From Rhodoferax sp. (GTDB lineage Bacteria; Pseudomonadota; Gammaproteobacteria; Burkholderiales; Burkholderiaceae_C): a DNA stretch of 64,000 bases. A program made the translations under genes and the position numbers. Below the pieces are notes generated by a model, which saw nothing but the letters and a program-made list of their open reading frames with translations, made no database searches and was not told the DNA's origin. The stretch is taken from NCBI GenBank assembly GCA_024236015.1, contig JACKLK010000008.1, forward strand, positions 1 through 64,000, read 5' to 3'. Below are positions 8,491-17,557 of this stretch, piece by piece; the stretch's first letter is position 1; each line of letters opens with the position of its first letter.

Positions 8491-9426
8491 ATGATGGAAG
8501 ACTGGGCCCGCTGGAAGAAGCGATTGCGGTTTCGTCATCTGCAGGTGCTGCTGTTGCTGCATGAAACGCGCAACATGAGCCGCACCGCTGAAGTGCTGGG
8601 GATGACTCAGCCGGCCTTGACCAAATGGCTGCGTGAGCTGGAATCCGACATGGGGGTGTCGCTGTTCGAGCGGCATTCGCGTGGCCTGCTGCCCAGCGCC
8701 CACTGCGAGCTGCTGGTGGCCCGTGCCCGATTGGTTCTGAACGAACTGGACCGGACCGCGGAAATGCTGCAGGAATTGTCCGAGGACGGACTGCACGGTC
8801 GATTGCGCCTGGGTGCCACGCCGATCGCCATGGCCGGTACCTTGCCTGCGGCGATCGCGGACTTCCATGGCCGGCATCCGCGTGCGACGATCACGGTGTC
8901 CGACGGGTACCTCGACCTGCTGATCCCGCGCCTGAAAGAAGGCCAGCTCGACCTGGTCGTGTCGGTGCTCGAAGAACGCGACTACGGTGGCGGGTTGTCG
9001 TTGCAGCGCCTGTACGAAGAACGGTTCGTCGTCGTTGCCGGCAGCCATCATCCGTTGGCGCGGCGCAAGCGCGTCACCTGGAAAGATGTCGTGGGGTATC
9101 CGTGGACCGCCCCGCCCGCGACCAGTCCGATCCGGCGCGAGCTGGAACAGGAGCTTGCCCTGGCACACCAGCCGTTGCCGCGATTCGCCGCCGAGGTGTC
9201 GTCGAGCATGCTGGTGGCGACCTTGCTCGAGCGAACCAGCATGTTGTCGCTGGTGTCGCGCCAGACTGCCGGCTACCTGCAGCGCTCCGGCTCGATTCGC
9301 GTGTTGCCACTGGTGTCGCAGCGGCGCAGCCACGTTGGCGTGATGTGGCGCAAGGATCAGGAACTGGGCGAACTCGAACGCAGTCTGCTGGCCGCGTTAC
9401 GCCAGGCCAGCGACGCGGTGGCCTGA
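8491..9426 (+). CDS. LysR-family transcriptional regulator
   Basis: The product has 311 residues, the normal LysR length. The N-terminal winged helix-turn-helix covers about residues 14-75 (FRHLQVLLLLHE, then TQPALTKWLRELE as recognition helix, and LFERHSRGLLPS as wing). It is followed by a type 2 periplasmic-binding-fold co-inducer domain. It is divergent from the sulfatase/Bug operon and the likely target lies in the short gap between them, where a perfect inverted repeat is found. ATGs at 8491 and 8494 are adjacent; neither has a strong RBS. The TQPALTKWLRELE type of helix is seen in regulators of aromatic-acid and sugar-acid genes. I infer that it controls the sulfatase and its own expression. 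Confidence 0.94.
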   Translation: MMEDWARWKKRLRFRHLQVLLLLHETRNMSRTAEVLGMTQPALTKWLRELESDMGVSLFERHSRGLLPSAHCELLVARARLVLNELDRTAEMLQELSEDGLHGRLRLGATPIAMAGTLPAAIADFHGRHPRATITVSDGYLDLLIPRLKEGQLDLVVSVLEERDYGGGLSLQRLYEERFVVVAGSHHPLARRKRVTWKDVVGYPWTAPPATSPIRRELEQELALAHQPLPRFAAEVSSSMLVATLLERTSMLSLVSRQTAGYLQRSGSIRVLPLVSQRRSHVGVMWRKDQELGELERSLLAALRQASDAVA

Positions 9427-9446
9427 TGTGCGCGTGTACGCCAGAC

Positions 9447-9478
9447 TCCGGTCGTCCGGTCGTCCGGTCGTCCGGTCG
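9447..9478. repeat. Short tandem repeat, four copies of TCCGGTCG
   Basis: Four perfect head-to-tail copies of the 8-mer TCCGGTCG fill most of the 68-bp gap between the convergent LysR and MFS genes. Such a run is prone to slippage and could vary between strains. It carries no promoter- or terminator-like signal that I can see. Confidence 0.85.
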
Positions 9479-9494
9479 GATGCGTCTGCCGCGT

Positions 9495-10685
9495 TCAGCG
9501 CCGGTGCAACACCACCTGTGCCCCCGCCGCCAGCACACTGAACCCGAGCATCAACCAGCCCAGGTACAAGGCGCCATCCAGCGGCAGCAGGCCGACGGCG
9601 TACCCGGCCAGCGCGCCCATCAGTTGCTGCATCAGGCCGGCCACGGCGGCGGCCGATCCGGCCAGGCCCGGCACGACGCTGACGGTGCCCGACAGGCAGG
9701 TCGGCGTCAGCAGTCCGTGGCCCACGCCGAGCAGCATCAGCGGCATGGCGAATGCCAGCGGCGCATGCAGGCCGGCCATGGCCAGCGCGAGCATGATGGC
9801 GACGCCGCCGATGGCCAGCAGTTGCCCGATCAACATCAGCCGGCGTTCGCCGTGACGGTGGATCAGCGCGCTGGTCAGGAAGTTGCCGCAGATGTACGAC
9901 ATGGGCACCAGCATGATGTACAGGCCCACGCCTTGCGGCCCGACGCCATAGCTGCCCAGCACCACGGGTGCGCCGGCGAGGAAGGCGAAGAAGCCGGCGG
10001 TGGTCAGCGCGAGGATCGCCACGTACAGCAGGAACGCCGGCACCCGGACCAGGCGCGCGTAGGCGCTGCGCATGTCGACGAACCAGTGCGTATCGCTGCG
10101 TTGCCGGCTGCGGTCGGCCGGCACGCCCCACCAGGTGGAGAGCAGCAGCACGACGGCGATCGCGGCGATCAGCACGAAGTTCGATTGCCACCCCAGTCGC
10201 ACGTGCAACTGGCCGCCGATCAGGGTGCCCAGGGGCGGTGTCATGCCCATGGTCATTCCGACGTAGGCCATGAAGCGGGTGCGTTGCGGGCCCTGGAAGA
10301 TGTCCTGCACCATCGATCGCCCCACCACCATGCCGGCCGCGCATCCCGCGCCCTGCAGCATGCGCGCCGCCGTCAGCGACGCGATGTCCGACACCAGTGC
10401 CGCGAGCACCGACCCGGTGGCGGCCAATGCCAGGCCGGCCATCAGCACGATCTTGCGTCCATGGCGGTCGGACAGCGGCCCATGGACCAGTTGCATGCCG
10501 CCGAAGGCGACGACGAAGGCGCTGAACGTCAGCTGCACGCTGGCCTGGTCGGCATCGAAGATCGCGCCCCATTCCTGCATCGACGGCAGGCAGATGGTCA
10601 TGGCGAGCAGACCGAAGGTGATCTGTCCGAGCAGGTTGGCGATCAGCCAGGGGCTGGCGCGAGGATGGCGGGTGTCGTGGGTCAC
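9495..10685 (-). CDS. MFS drug-efflux transporter, Bcr/CflA type
   Basis: An inner-membrane proton-coupled exporter of 396 residues with 12 predicted hydrophobic segments. The motif-A loop LSDRHGRK follows TM2, and GRSMVQDIFQG in the TM4-loop region is characteristic of the Bcr/CflA (DHA1) group. The translation remains open far upstream, but hydrophobicity starts only with the PWLIANLLGQ segment. The GTG at 10685 (VTHDTRHP) puts a short cytoplasmic head before TM1, giving standard length; no ATG lies in a suitable place. It sits downstream of the MocR gene on the same strand with a 178-bp gap, so it may have its own promoter (a CACAAT hexamer lies on this strand at 10780-10775). The exported compound is unknown. 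Confidence 0.88.
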   Translation of the reverse strand: MTHDTRHPRASPWLIANLLGQITFGLLAMTICLPSMQEWGAIFDADQASVQLTFSAFVVAFGGMQLVHGPLSDRHGRKIVLMAGLALAATGSVLAALVSDIASLTAARMLQGAGCAAGMVVGRSMVQDIFQGPQRTRFMAYVGMTMGMTPPLGTLIGGQLHVRLGWQSNFVLIAAIAVVLLLSTWWGVPADRSRQRSDTHWFVDMRSAYARLVRVPAFLLYVAILALTTAGFFAFLAGAPVVLGSYGVGPQGVGLYIMLVPMSYICGNFLTSALIHRHGERRLMLIGQLLAIGGVAIMLALAMAGLHAPLAFAMPLMLLGVGHGLLTPTCLSGTVSVVPGLAGSAAAVAGLMQQLMGALAGYAVGLLPLDGALYLGWLMLGFSVLAAGAQVVLHRR

Positions 10686-10863
10686 GGTCGGGGAGCGGAG
10701 CGCGCGGCAACGGGTTGCGCCGCGCCACGCGTGATCGATGGGGTCAAGCGCGTGCGGGTCGGCCGCGCGACGCCATTGTGGCCGAAGTCCGGCGCCACCG
10801 GATTGACGCAGGTGACATCGGCCCACGGCCCGCGGCACACGATCCGTGGCGGCACGCGGGCCG

Positions 10864-12357
10864 CTAGAAGTCCAGCCGCGCCAGCGTGTCCACGGCGCCG
10901 CGGATGCTGGCGGCGTCGAAACCGCCGAACCCCATGACCAGGGCTGGCGCGCGCGCCGTCTGCAGGCAAAAGCGCGACAACGCCGCCAGTGCGATACCGG
11001 CCTGCTGCGCCTGTGCCGCCACGCGCTGGTCGTCCGTGCCGGGGCGCAGCCACGCCATCGTCTGCAGCCCGGATTGCGCGCGTTCGACCACCAGTCGCCG
11101 GGGCAAGGCGCTGCGGCAGGCCTCGAGCAACACCTCCTGGCGCTCGCGGTAGACCGCGCGCATACGCCGGACATGACGGGCCAGGTGGCCATCGTTGATG
11201 AAACGCGCCAGCACCCGCTGCTCCAGCGTGCTGCCATGCCGGCCCGAGATCGCGCGCGCGGCGGTCAGCGGTTCGATCAGGGCGGGCGGGCAGACGATGA
11301 AGCCGATGCGCAGCGACGGGAACAGGACCTTCGAGAACGTGCCCACGTAGATCACGTTGCGCCCCCCGTCCAGTGCCTGCATCGACGGTATCGGCTTGCC
11401 GTCGAACCGGTATTCGCTGTCGTAGTCGTCCTCGATGATCCATGCGCCGCTGCGCAGCGCCCAGTCGATCAAGGCCAGCCGGCGCGGCAGGCTCATCGTG
11501 ATGCCCAGCGGGAACTGCTTGGATGGGCACAGCAGCAAGGCCCGCGGCATGGCGCCGGCGGGCAGCTTCGTGGGCAGCCGGGCCCCATGTTCGTCCACCG
11601 GCATCGGCACGATGCGGCAGTCGGCGGCGCGCGCCGCCGAATACGCGCCTGGAAAACACGGATCCTCCAGCCCGACGGCGTCGCCCGGTCGGGTCAGCAC
11701 CCGCAGCAACATGTCCATGGCATGTTGGGCGCCGGCGGTGATCAGCACGCTGTCGGCGCTGCATTGCGAGCCGCGCGCGATCGACACATGGTCGGCGATC
11801 GCGCGGCGCAGGGACCGATCGCCCTGGGCATCGCCTTCGCCCAGCAGCGAGCCGATCTGAGCGGCATCGCGCGCGTCGCGCAAGGTGCGCGACTGCAGCC
11901 GGGCCCAGGTCTCGATCGGAAACAGGTTCAGGTCGGGGTGGTTGACCCGGAACGGCACGGCTGGGATCGAATGGCGCAGCGACTCCGGCACGAAGTCGAA
12001 GGTGTTGTGCACGACGGCCGGCTTGTGCGGCAAGGCCGCGGGCTCGCGCCGACCCGCCTGCGCGGGCCTGGCGGGGGCGGGCGGGCGCAGCTGCGACACG
12101 TAATGTCCCGAGCCGGAGCGCACCTGCAGGTAACCCTCGACCTCCAGCTGCACATAGGCCTGCAGCACGGTGTTGCGGGCGATGCCGAATTGCGACGCCA
12201 GTGCGCGCGACGACGCCAGGCGCTGGCCCGGCAGCATGGCGCCGGACAGTATGGCGTCGCGCAGCCGCAGGTAGACCTGGCGGTAGATCGGCTGCTCGTG
12301 GTCGAACGCCGGCACCGCGGAAGCATCGGCCGAGGGCCTGGATCGGCTGGTTGGCAT
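10864..12357 (-). CDS. MocR/PdxR-type regulator (GntR HTH fused to aminotransferase-like domain)
   Basis: The 497-residue product combines an N-terminal GntR-type winged helix (about residues 15-85: PIYRQVYLRLRDAIL, then SRALASQFGIARNTV) with a fold-type I aminotransferase-like domain. The PLP-binding Lys is near residue 343 in the FSKVLFPSLRIG motif, after the IEDDYDSEYRF aspartate region. Such proteins use PLP and an amino compound as effector, not for catalysis. The start at 12357 is the ATG closest to the HTH; the frame runs further up without support. It is divergent from the ABC transporter and amidohydrolase operon at 12493, and a 12-base direct repeat (12369-12404) just upstream is the likely operator. 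Both suggest it controls that operon, probably sensing an amine or amino acid. Confidence 0.93.
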   Translation of the reverse strand: MPTSRSRPSADASAVPAFDHEQPIYRQVYLRLRDAILSGAMLPGQRLASSRALASQFGIARNTVLQAYVQLEVEGYLQVRSGSGHYVSQLRPPAPARPAQAGRREPAALPHKPAVVHNTFDFVPESLRHSIPAVPFRVNHPDLNLFPIETWARLQSRTLRDARDAAQIGSLLGEGDAQGDRSLRRAIADHVSIARGSQCSADSVLITAGAQHAMDMLLRVLTRPGDAVGLEDPCFPGAYSAARAADCRIVPMPVDEHGARLPTKLPAGAMPRALLLCPSKQFPLGITMSLPRRLALIDWALRSGAWIIEDDYDSEYRFDGKPIPSMQALDGGRNVIYVGTFSKVLFPSLRIGFIVCPPALIEPLTAARAISGRHGSTLEQRVLARFINDGHLARHVRRMRAVYRERQEVLLEACRSALPRRLVVERAQSGLQTMAWLRPGTDDQRVAAQAQQAGIALAALSRFCLQTARAPALVMGFGGFDAASIRGAVDTLARLDF

Positions 12358-12368
12358 GCGCCGGTTCC

Positions 12369-12404
12369 TGCAGAAAGTGGTTCCATCATTCTTGCAGAAA
12401 CTGG
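12369..12404. promoter_or_regulatory. Direct-repeat operator candidate for the MocR regulator
   Basis: TGCAGAAAGTGG at 12369-12380 and TGCAGAAACTGG at 12393-12404 match at 11 of 12 positions and are spaced 24 bp start to start, a little over two helical turns, so both face the same side of DNA. Direct repeats with this spacing are known for MocR proteins such as GabR. The pair begins 12 bp upstream of the MocR start and lies about 90 bp before the divergent operon. A weak TTGTGG/TACATT promoter (12408-12437) for the operon lies beside it. Confidence 0.6.
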
Positions 12405-12492
12405 CACTTGTGGGTGATCCGGTACCGGCCGTACATTCGAGCCGTGCCTGGTGCGCAACCAGCCCGAGTCCCTTGATTTTGAGGAGCGACCC

Positions 12493-14070
12493 ATGAGAAG
12501 ACTGTTCCGGATTTCGATCTGCATGTTGTTGAGTTTCTGGATGGTGTTGGCGGCGGCGCAGACGCCGACGCGCGGCGGCACCCTGCAATCCGTGTTGTGG
12601 CCGGAGCCGCCGGGCATCGTGCCAGGGCTGTTCCTGCAGTCGCCCGCGCTGCTGCCGGGCACCAAGATCTTCGAGAGCCTGCTGACCTACGACTTCAAGC
12701 TCGAGCCCCAGCCCATGCTGGCCGAGTCATGGACGATCTCGCCCGACGGTCGCAAGTACACCTTCAAGCTGCGCCGCGACGTGAAGTGGCATGACGGCAA
12801 GGCCTTCACGGCCGACGACGTGGTGTTCACGTTCGGCGAATTCCTGGTCGACGTGCACCCGCGCTCCAAGGCCGTGTTCCAGCGCACCAAGGTCGTCAAG
12901 CTCGACAGCCACACGGTGGAGTTCGTGCTGGCCGAGCCGTTCTCGCCGCTGATCCGCAGCTTCGACACGATCGGCGCGCCCATCCTGCCAGCCCACCTGT
13001 ACAAGGGCACGGACCTGCGCAAGAACCCGGCGAACAGCACGCCGGTGGGCACCGGCCCGTTCAAGTTCAAGGAATGGAAACGCGGCGAATACATCCACCT
13101 GGTGCGCAACGACACGTACTGGCGCAAGGGCCTGCCGTACCTGGACGAGATCTACTACCGCTTCGTGCCGGATGCCGCCTCGCGCGCGCTGGCGATGGAA
13201 GGACAGCAGTTCCATATCGCGACCCAGAACGACCTGGAACTGATCGACGCGGCGCGACTGGCCAAGCTGCCCTACCTGCAGGCCACCAACAAGGGATGGG
13301 AATGGGGCTCTCCGATCGCCTGGATCGAGCTGAACCTGCGCAAGCCGCCCTACAACGACAAGCGTTTCCGCCAGGCCATCATGCATGCGCTCAACCGCCA
13401 GCAGGTGCGCGACAACATCTTCCAGGGTTTCGCCAAGATCGCGACCGGTCCGATCCACTCCGATTCGCCGTTCTACGAGCCCCAGGTACGCAACTACGAC
13501 TACAACAAGGCCAAGGCCGAGGCGCTGCTCGACGAGATGGGCCTGAAGAAAGGCGCCAACGGCGTGCGCACCACGGTCAAGCTGCTCGGCCTGCCGTATG
13601 GCGAGGTCTGGAACCGCGCCGCCGAGAGCACGCGCCAGGCCTTGCGCCAGGTCGGCATCGAGGTCGTGCTCGAGTCCTCGGACGCGGCCGGCTGGGTCGA
13701 TCGCCTGAAGAACTGGGACTTCGAGATGATCATGACCTATCTCACGACCCTGTCCGACCCCGCGCTGGGTGTTTCGCGCACCTTCCTGACCGACAACCAG
13801 CGCAAGGGCGTGCCGTTCACCAACGAATCCGGGTATTCGAACCCCAAGGTCGATGCCTTGTTCAAGGAAGCCGCCTCGACGGTCGACGAGGCGCGGCGCA
13901 AGCAGCTGTATTCGGAGGTGCAGAAGATCCTGGTCGAGGATGCCGCCGTGATCTGGCTGGTCGAGCTGCAATGGCCCACGGTCACCAACAAGCGGTTGCA
14001 TGACGCGGTGATCAACGGCCTGGGCCCGAACGGCAACTTCGCCGAAGCCTGGCTCGAAAAAGCGCCCTGA
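12493..14070 (+). CDS. ABC transporter substrate-binding protein, peptide/opine family (SBP_bac_5)
   Basis: The periplasmic receptor of a Dpp/Opp-type importer, 525 residues. The start at 12493 has GAGGAG nine bases upstream and a Sec signal peptide with cleavage after AAAQT near residue 24; an upstream in-frame ATG (12451) would spoil it. The mature part follows the family pattern: GGTLQSVLWPEPPG at its N-terminus, the LTYDFKLEPQPMLAESW region, SPDGRKYTFKLRRDVKWHDG, and GTGPFKFKEW. It is the first gene of the operon under the MocR regulator and is followed 15 bp later by the permease genes. The ligand is not predictable; family members bind di/oligopeptides, nickel, opines and glycosides. 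The amide-hydrolase genes downstream point to an N-acyl or amide compound. Confidence 0.95.
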   Translation: MRRLFRISICMLLSFWMVLAAAQTPTRGGTLQSVLWPEPPGIVPGLFLQSPALLPGTKIFESLLTYDFKLEPQPMLAESWTISPDGRKYTFKLRRDVKWHDGKAFTADDVVFTFGEFLVDVHPRSKAVFQRTKVVKLDSHTVEFVLAEPFSPLIRSFDTIGAPILPAHLYKGTDLRKNPANSTPVGTGPFKFKEWKRGEYIHLVRNDTYWRKGLPYLDEIYYRFVPDAASRALAMEGQQFHIATQNDLELIDAARLAKLPYLQATNKGWEWGSPIAWIELNLRKPPYNDKRFRQAIMHALNRQQVRDNIFQGFAKIATGPIHSDSPFYEPQVRNYDYNKAKAEALLDEMGLKKGANGVRTTVKLLGLPYGEVWNRAAESTRQALRQVGIEVVLESSDAAGWVDRLKNWDFEMIMTYLTTLSDPALGVSRTFLTDNQRKGVPFTNESGYSNPKVDALFKEAASTVDEARRKQLYSEVQKILVEDAAVIWLVELQWPTVTNKRLHDAVINGLGPNGNFAEAWLEKAP

Positions 14071-14085
14071 TCCGGCCCGCCATCC

Positions 14086-15054
14086 ATGCGCCTGCTCGCC
14101 GCCATTGCCGCCTGGTTGCCCCGCGCCATCCTGACACTGGCGGCGATCGGGCTGCTCAACTTCACGTTGATCCGGCTCGCTCCGGGCGACCCGGCCGCCG
14201 TCATCGCCGGTGAAAGCGGTTCCGGCGACGCGGCATTCATGGCCGAGATCCGCCGGGACTACGGGCTGGACAAGCCGATGCCGGTGCAGGTCGGCCATTA
14301 CCTGGCCCGGCTGGCCACGCTGGACCTGGGTGTGAGCTACCGCAACAACCAGCCGGTGATGGACCTGATCGCGCAGCGCCTGCCGGCCACGCTGATCCTG
14401 ACCGGCTCGGCGCTGCTGGTGGCCCTGGTGCTGGGCACGGCGCTGGGCATCCTGTCGGCGCGATCGCGCGGGGGCTGGCTTGACGTGGCCGTGGGGACCG
14501 GAGCCATGTTCTGTTATGCCATGCCGGTGTTCTGGGTCGGGCTGGTGCTGGTGCTGGTGTTCTCGGTCGGCCTGGGCTGGTTCCCCGCCTTCGGCATGGT
14601 GGCGCTGATTCCCAAGCAGGGATTTGCCCATGTCCTGGACGTGGCCTGGCACCTGGTGCTGCCGGCGCTGACGCTGGCCCTGCTGCACATGGCCGTGTAT
14701 GTGCGCCTGGCCCGCGCGTCCACGCTCGAGGTGCTGGACCGGGAGTTCGTGCGCACGGCCCATGCCAAGGGCCTGACCGAGTCGCAGGTGTTGCGCAAGC
14801 ACGTGTTGCGCAATGCCTTGCTGCCGACGGTGACGATGGCCGGCCTGCAGATCGGCCATCTGCTCGGCGGCGCCGTGGTCATCGAGACCGTGTTCGCGTG
14901 GCCGGGCATCGGCCGCCTGGCGTTCGACGCCTTGTTGCAGCGCGACTATGCGGTGATTCTCGGCGTCTTTTTCCTGTCGTCGGTGCTGGTCGTGTTCGCC
15001 AACCTGGCAACCGACCTGGTGCTGCGCCTGGTCGATCCCCGGATCGGCCGCTGA
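14086..15054 (+). CDS. ABC transporter permease, DppB type
   Basis: An inner-membrane subunit of 322 residues with six hydrophobic segments. It has the ATPase-docking loop EFVRTAHAKGLTESQVLRKHV of the BPD_transp_1 domain near residues 220-243, and the ETVFAWPGIGRL segment typical of DppB/GsiC. The N-terminal TM1 and the RLAPGDPAAV start of the periplasmic loop are standard. The gene begins 15 bp after the receptor gene with no obvious RBS, so translation is probably coupled. It pairs with the DppC-type permease at 15069. Confidence 0.95.
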   Translation: MRLLAAIAAWLPRAILTLAAIGLLNFTLIRLAPGDPAAVIAGESGSGDAAFMAEIRRDYGLDKPMPVQVGHYLARLATLDLGVSYRNNQPVMDLIAQRLPATLILTGSALLVALVLGTALGILSARSRGGWLDVAVGTGAMFCYAMPVFWVGLVLVLVFSVGLGWFPAFGMVALIPKQGFAHVLDVAWHLVLPALTLALLHMAVYVRLARASTLEVLDREFVRTAHAKGLTESQVLRKHVLRNALLPTVTMAGLQIGHLLGGAVVIETVFAWPGIGRLAFDALLQRDYAVILGVFFLSSVLVVFANLATDLVLRLVDPRIGR

Positions 15055-15068
15055 TCCGGATCTTCCCC

Positions 15069-15908
15069 ATGAGTCTTGCGACGATGAACCGAAGCCGTTG
15101 GCGTGTCTGGGTGGGCGCCGGCATCCTGCTCGCCATTGGCGTGGTGGCGGTGTTTGCGCCGTGGCTGGCGCCGCACGATCCCTGGGCCCTGCTCGGTCCG
15201 CCGATGGCGCCACCGGGCCAGGCCTATCTGCTGGGAACCGACCTGCTGGGGCGCGACCTGCTGTCGGGACTGATCCACGGCGCCCGCGTGTCGCTGCTGA
15301 TCGGCCTGGCCTCGAGTGCCTGCGCCATCCTGATCGGCGGCAGCCTGGGTGCGGTGGCGGGTTATTTCGGCGGCCGTGTCGACCATGCGGCCATGCGCAT
15401 CACCGAGTTCTTCCAGGTGATCCCGTCGTTCCTGTTCGCGATCCTGCTGGTGGCCATCATGACGCCGGGACTGGAGAGTGTCATCGTCGCCATCGCGCTG
15501 GTGACCTGGCCGCCGGTGGCGCGGCTGGTGCGTGCCGAGTTCCTGACCTTGCGCAGCCGCGAATTCGTCGAGGCGGCGCGCTCGGTCGGCATCGGGCACT
15601 GGCAGATCATCGTGCGCGAGATCCTGCCCAACGCCTTGCCGCCGGTGATCGCGGTCGGCTCGCTGATGGTGGCCACCGCCATCCTGACCGAGGCCTCGCT
15701 GAGTTTTCTCGGGCTGGCCGATCCCAACCTGATCAGCTGGGGCTACATCATCGGCTCGTCGCGGCCGGTGTTCCGCCAGGCCTGGTGGCTCAGCGTGTTG
15801 CCGGGTCTGTGCCTGTTCATCACGGTGCTGGCCATTAACCTGCTGTCCGATGGCCTGGGAGACGCCAACAATCCGCTGCTGCGTGCCCGGCAGGCGCGTG
15901 CGTCATGA
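15069..15908 (+). CDS. ABC transporter permease, DppC type
   Basis: The second permease, 279 residues from the ATG at 15069; an ATG at 15084 is also possible, and the frame is open further upstream inside the DppB gene. One N-terminal TM segment and a periplasmic loop carrying LGTDLLGRDLLSGLIHG (the OppC hallmark) are followed by five TM segments. The docking loop is EFVEAARSVGIGHWQIIVRE near residues 157-176. It starts 14 bp after dppB and its stop overlaps the start of the ATPase gene (ATGA at 15905-15908), so the transporter genes are translationally coupled. Confidence 0.95.
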   Translation: MSLATMNRSRWRVWVGAGILLAIGVVAVFAPWLAPHDPWALLGPPMAPPGQAYLLGTDLLGRDLLSGLIHGARVSLLIGLASSACAILIGGSLGAVAGYFGGRVDHAAMRITEFFQVIPSFLFAILLVAIMTPGLESVIVAIALVTWPPVARLVRAEFLTLRSREFVEAARSVGIGHWQIIVREILPNALPPVIAVGSLMVATAILTEASLSFLGLADPNLISWGYIIGSSRPVFRQAWWLSVLPGLCLFITVLAINLLSDGLGDANNPLLRARQARAS

Positions 15909-17536
15909 GTGAGCTGCTCGAGATCCGCGATCTGTCGATCGCGTTGCCGCCCGGCGCCGACCGGCCGCTGGCGGTGGAGAACCTCAGCCTGCGCGTACGC
16001 CGCGGTCAGACCCTGTGCGTGGTCGGCGAGTCCGGCTCGGGCAAGTCCCTGGCCGCCGCCGCGATCGTGCGCCTGCTGCCCTCGACCGCGCTGCGCATCA
16101 CGGCCGGCCAGGTGCTGTTCGACGGCCGCGACACGCTGGCCATGGACACCGACGAGCTGCTCGCGATCCGGGGCGGCCGGATCGGCTATGTGTTCCAGGA
16201 TCCGCTGTCCTGCCTCAACCCGCTGGAGCGGGTCGGCGTGCAGGTGCGCGAGGTGCTCGATCGCCACGGCTGGCCGGGCGACCGCCACCAGCGCGTGCAG
16301 GAGATGCTGACGGACGTGGGCCTGCCCAGTCCCGACACGCTGGTGCACAAGTACCCGTGGCAACTCTCGGGCGGCCAGCGCCAGCGCGTGATGATCGCGA
16401 TCGCGCTGGCGGCGGATCCGGCGCTGGTCATCGCCGACGAACCGACGACGGCCCTCGACGTCACGACACAGGCGCAGATCCTGCGGCTGCTGCGCGAGAT
16501 GCAGGCCAGGCGCAACCTCGGCCTGCTGCTGATCACGCACGACTTCGGCGTCGTGTCCGAGATGGCCGACGAGGTTGCGGTGCTCAAGGACGGACGGCTC
16601 ATCGAACACGGCCCGCGCGACGCGGTGCTGCGCGACCCGCAGCAGGACTACACCCGGCGCCTGCTGGCCGCGGTGCCTCCGTTGACCCCGCGCACGCTGC
16701 GCACGCCCACGGAGCCGCTGCTCGCGGCGACCGGGCTGGGCAAGACCTGGCACACCCGTGGCGGCTTGTGGCGGCGTGGCACGTCCACGCACGCGGTTGC
16801 CGATGTCGCGTTGACGGTCGGCCGCGGCGAGACCGTCGCCGTGGTCGGCGAGTCGGGCAGCGGCAAGTCGACGCTGGCGCGCTTGCTGGTGCGACTGACC
16901 GATGCCGACCACGGTACGGCCCGCCTCGAAGGCCTGGGCGACGACTACCTGGCCTTGCCGGCGCATGCGCTCGCCCCGTTGCGGCGGGCGGTGCAGATGG
17001 TGTTCCAGGACCCGTTCGCGTCGCTCAATCCGCGCCACACCGTGGGCGAGAGCATCGCCATGGGGCCGATCGCCAACGGCACGCCGCGCGCGCAGGCACT
17101 GGACGAGGCGCGTGCGTTGCTGGCCCGCGTCAAGGTCGACCCGAAGGCGGCGGACCGGTATCCGAACGAGTTCTCCGGCGGCCAGCGCCAGCGCATCGTG
17201 ATCGCCCGCGCGCTGGCCATGCATCCGCGCCTGCTGGTGGCCGACGAGCCGGTGTCGGCACTCGACGTGTCGGTGCAGGCCGAGATTCTCGAGTTGCTCG
17301 AGGAGATCCAGGCGCGTGACGGCGTGGGCATGGTGTTCATCACGCACGACCTGCGCGTGGCCTCGCGCATGGCCGACCGGATCCTGGTGATGAGCAAGGG
17401 GCGCGTGGTCGAGCAGGGCGACGCCCGCGCCATCCTGACCGACCCGCAACATCCGTACACGCGCGAACTGCTGGCCGCGGTGCCACGTATCGAAACGACG
17501 CCGGTGGCGCTTGCGCTGGCCCGCGGCCACGATTGA
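15905..17536 (+). CDS. ABC transporter ATP-binding protein with two fused ATPase domains (DppD-DppF)
   Basis: A single 543-residue protein carries both cytoplasmic ATPases of the importer. Domain 1 (about 1-265) has Walker A GESGSGKS near residue 40, signature LSGGQRQRV and Walker B LVIADEPTTALDV. Domain 2 (about 275-535) has GESGSGKST near 315, FSGGQRQRI and LLVADEPVSALDV. Each has its H-loop (ITHDFG, ITHDLR) and is followed by the short oligopeptide/dipeptide C-terminal region (PQQDYTRRLLAAVP, PQHPYTRELLAAVP). The fused arrangement is common in Alpha- and Betaproteobacteria (GsiA/YejF style). The next gene starts 22 bp downstream with its own RBS. Confidence 0.96.
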   Translation: MSELLEIRDLSIALPPGADRPLAVENLSLRVRRGQTLCVVGESGSGKSLAAAAIVRLLPSTALRITAGQVLFDGRDTLAMDTDELLAIRGGRIGYVFQDPLSCLNPLERVGVQVREVLDRHGWPGDRHQRVQEMLTDVGLPSPDTLVHKYPWQLSGGQRQRVMIAIALAADPALVIADEPTTALDVTTQAQILRLLREMQARRNLGLLLITHDFGVVSEMADEVAVLKDGRLIEHGPRDAVLRDPQQDYTRRLLAAVPPLTPRTLRTPTEPLLAATGLGKTWHTRGGLWRRGTSTHAVADVALTVGRGETVAVVGESGSGKSTLARLLVRLTDADHGTARLEGLGDDYLALPAHALAPLRRAVQMVFQDPFASLNPRHTVGESIAMGPIANGTPRAQALDEARALLARVKVDPKAADRYPNEFSGGQRQRIVIARALAMHPRLLVADEPVSALDVSVQAEILELLEEIQARDGVGMVFITHDLRVASRMADRILVMSKGRVVEQGDARAILTDPQHPYTRELLAAVPRIETTPVALALARGHD

Positions 17537-17557
17537 ACAGAAAGAGGAGGAGCAGCA

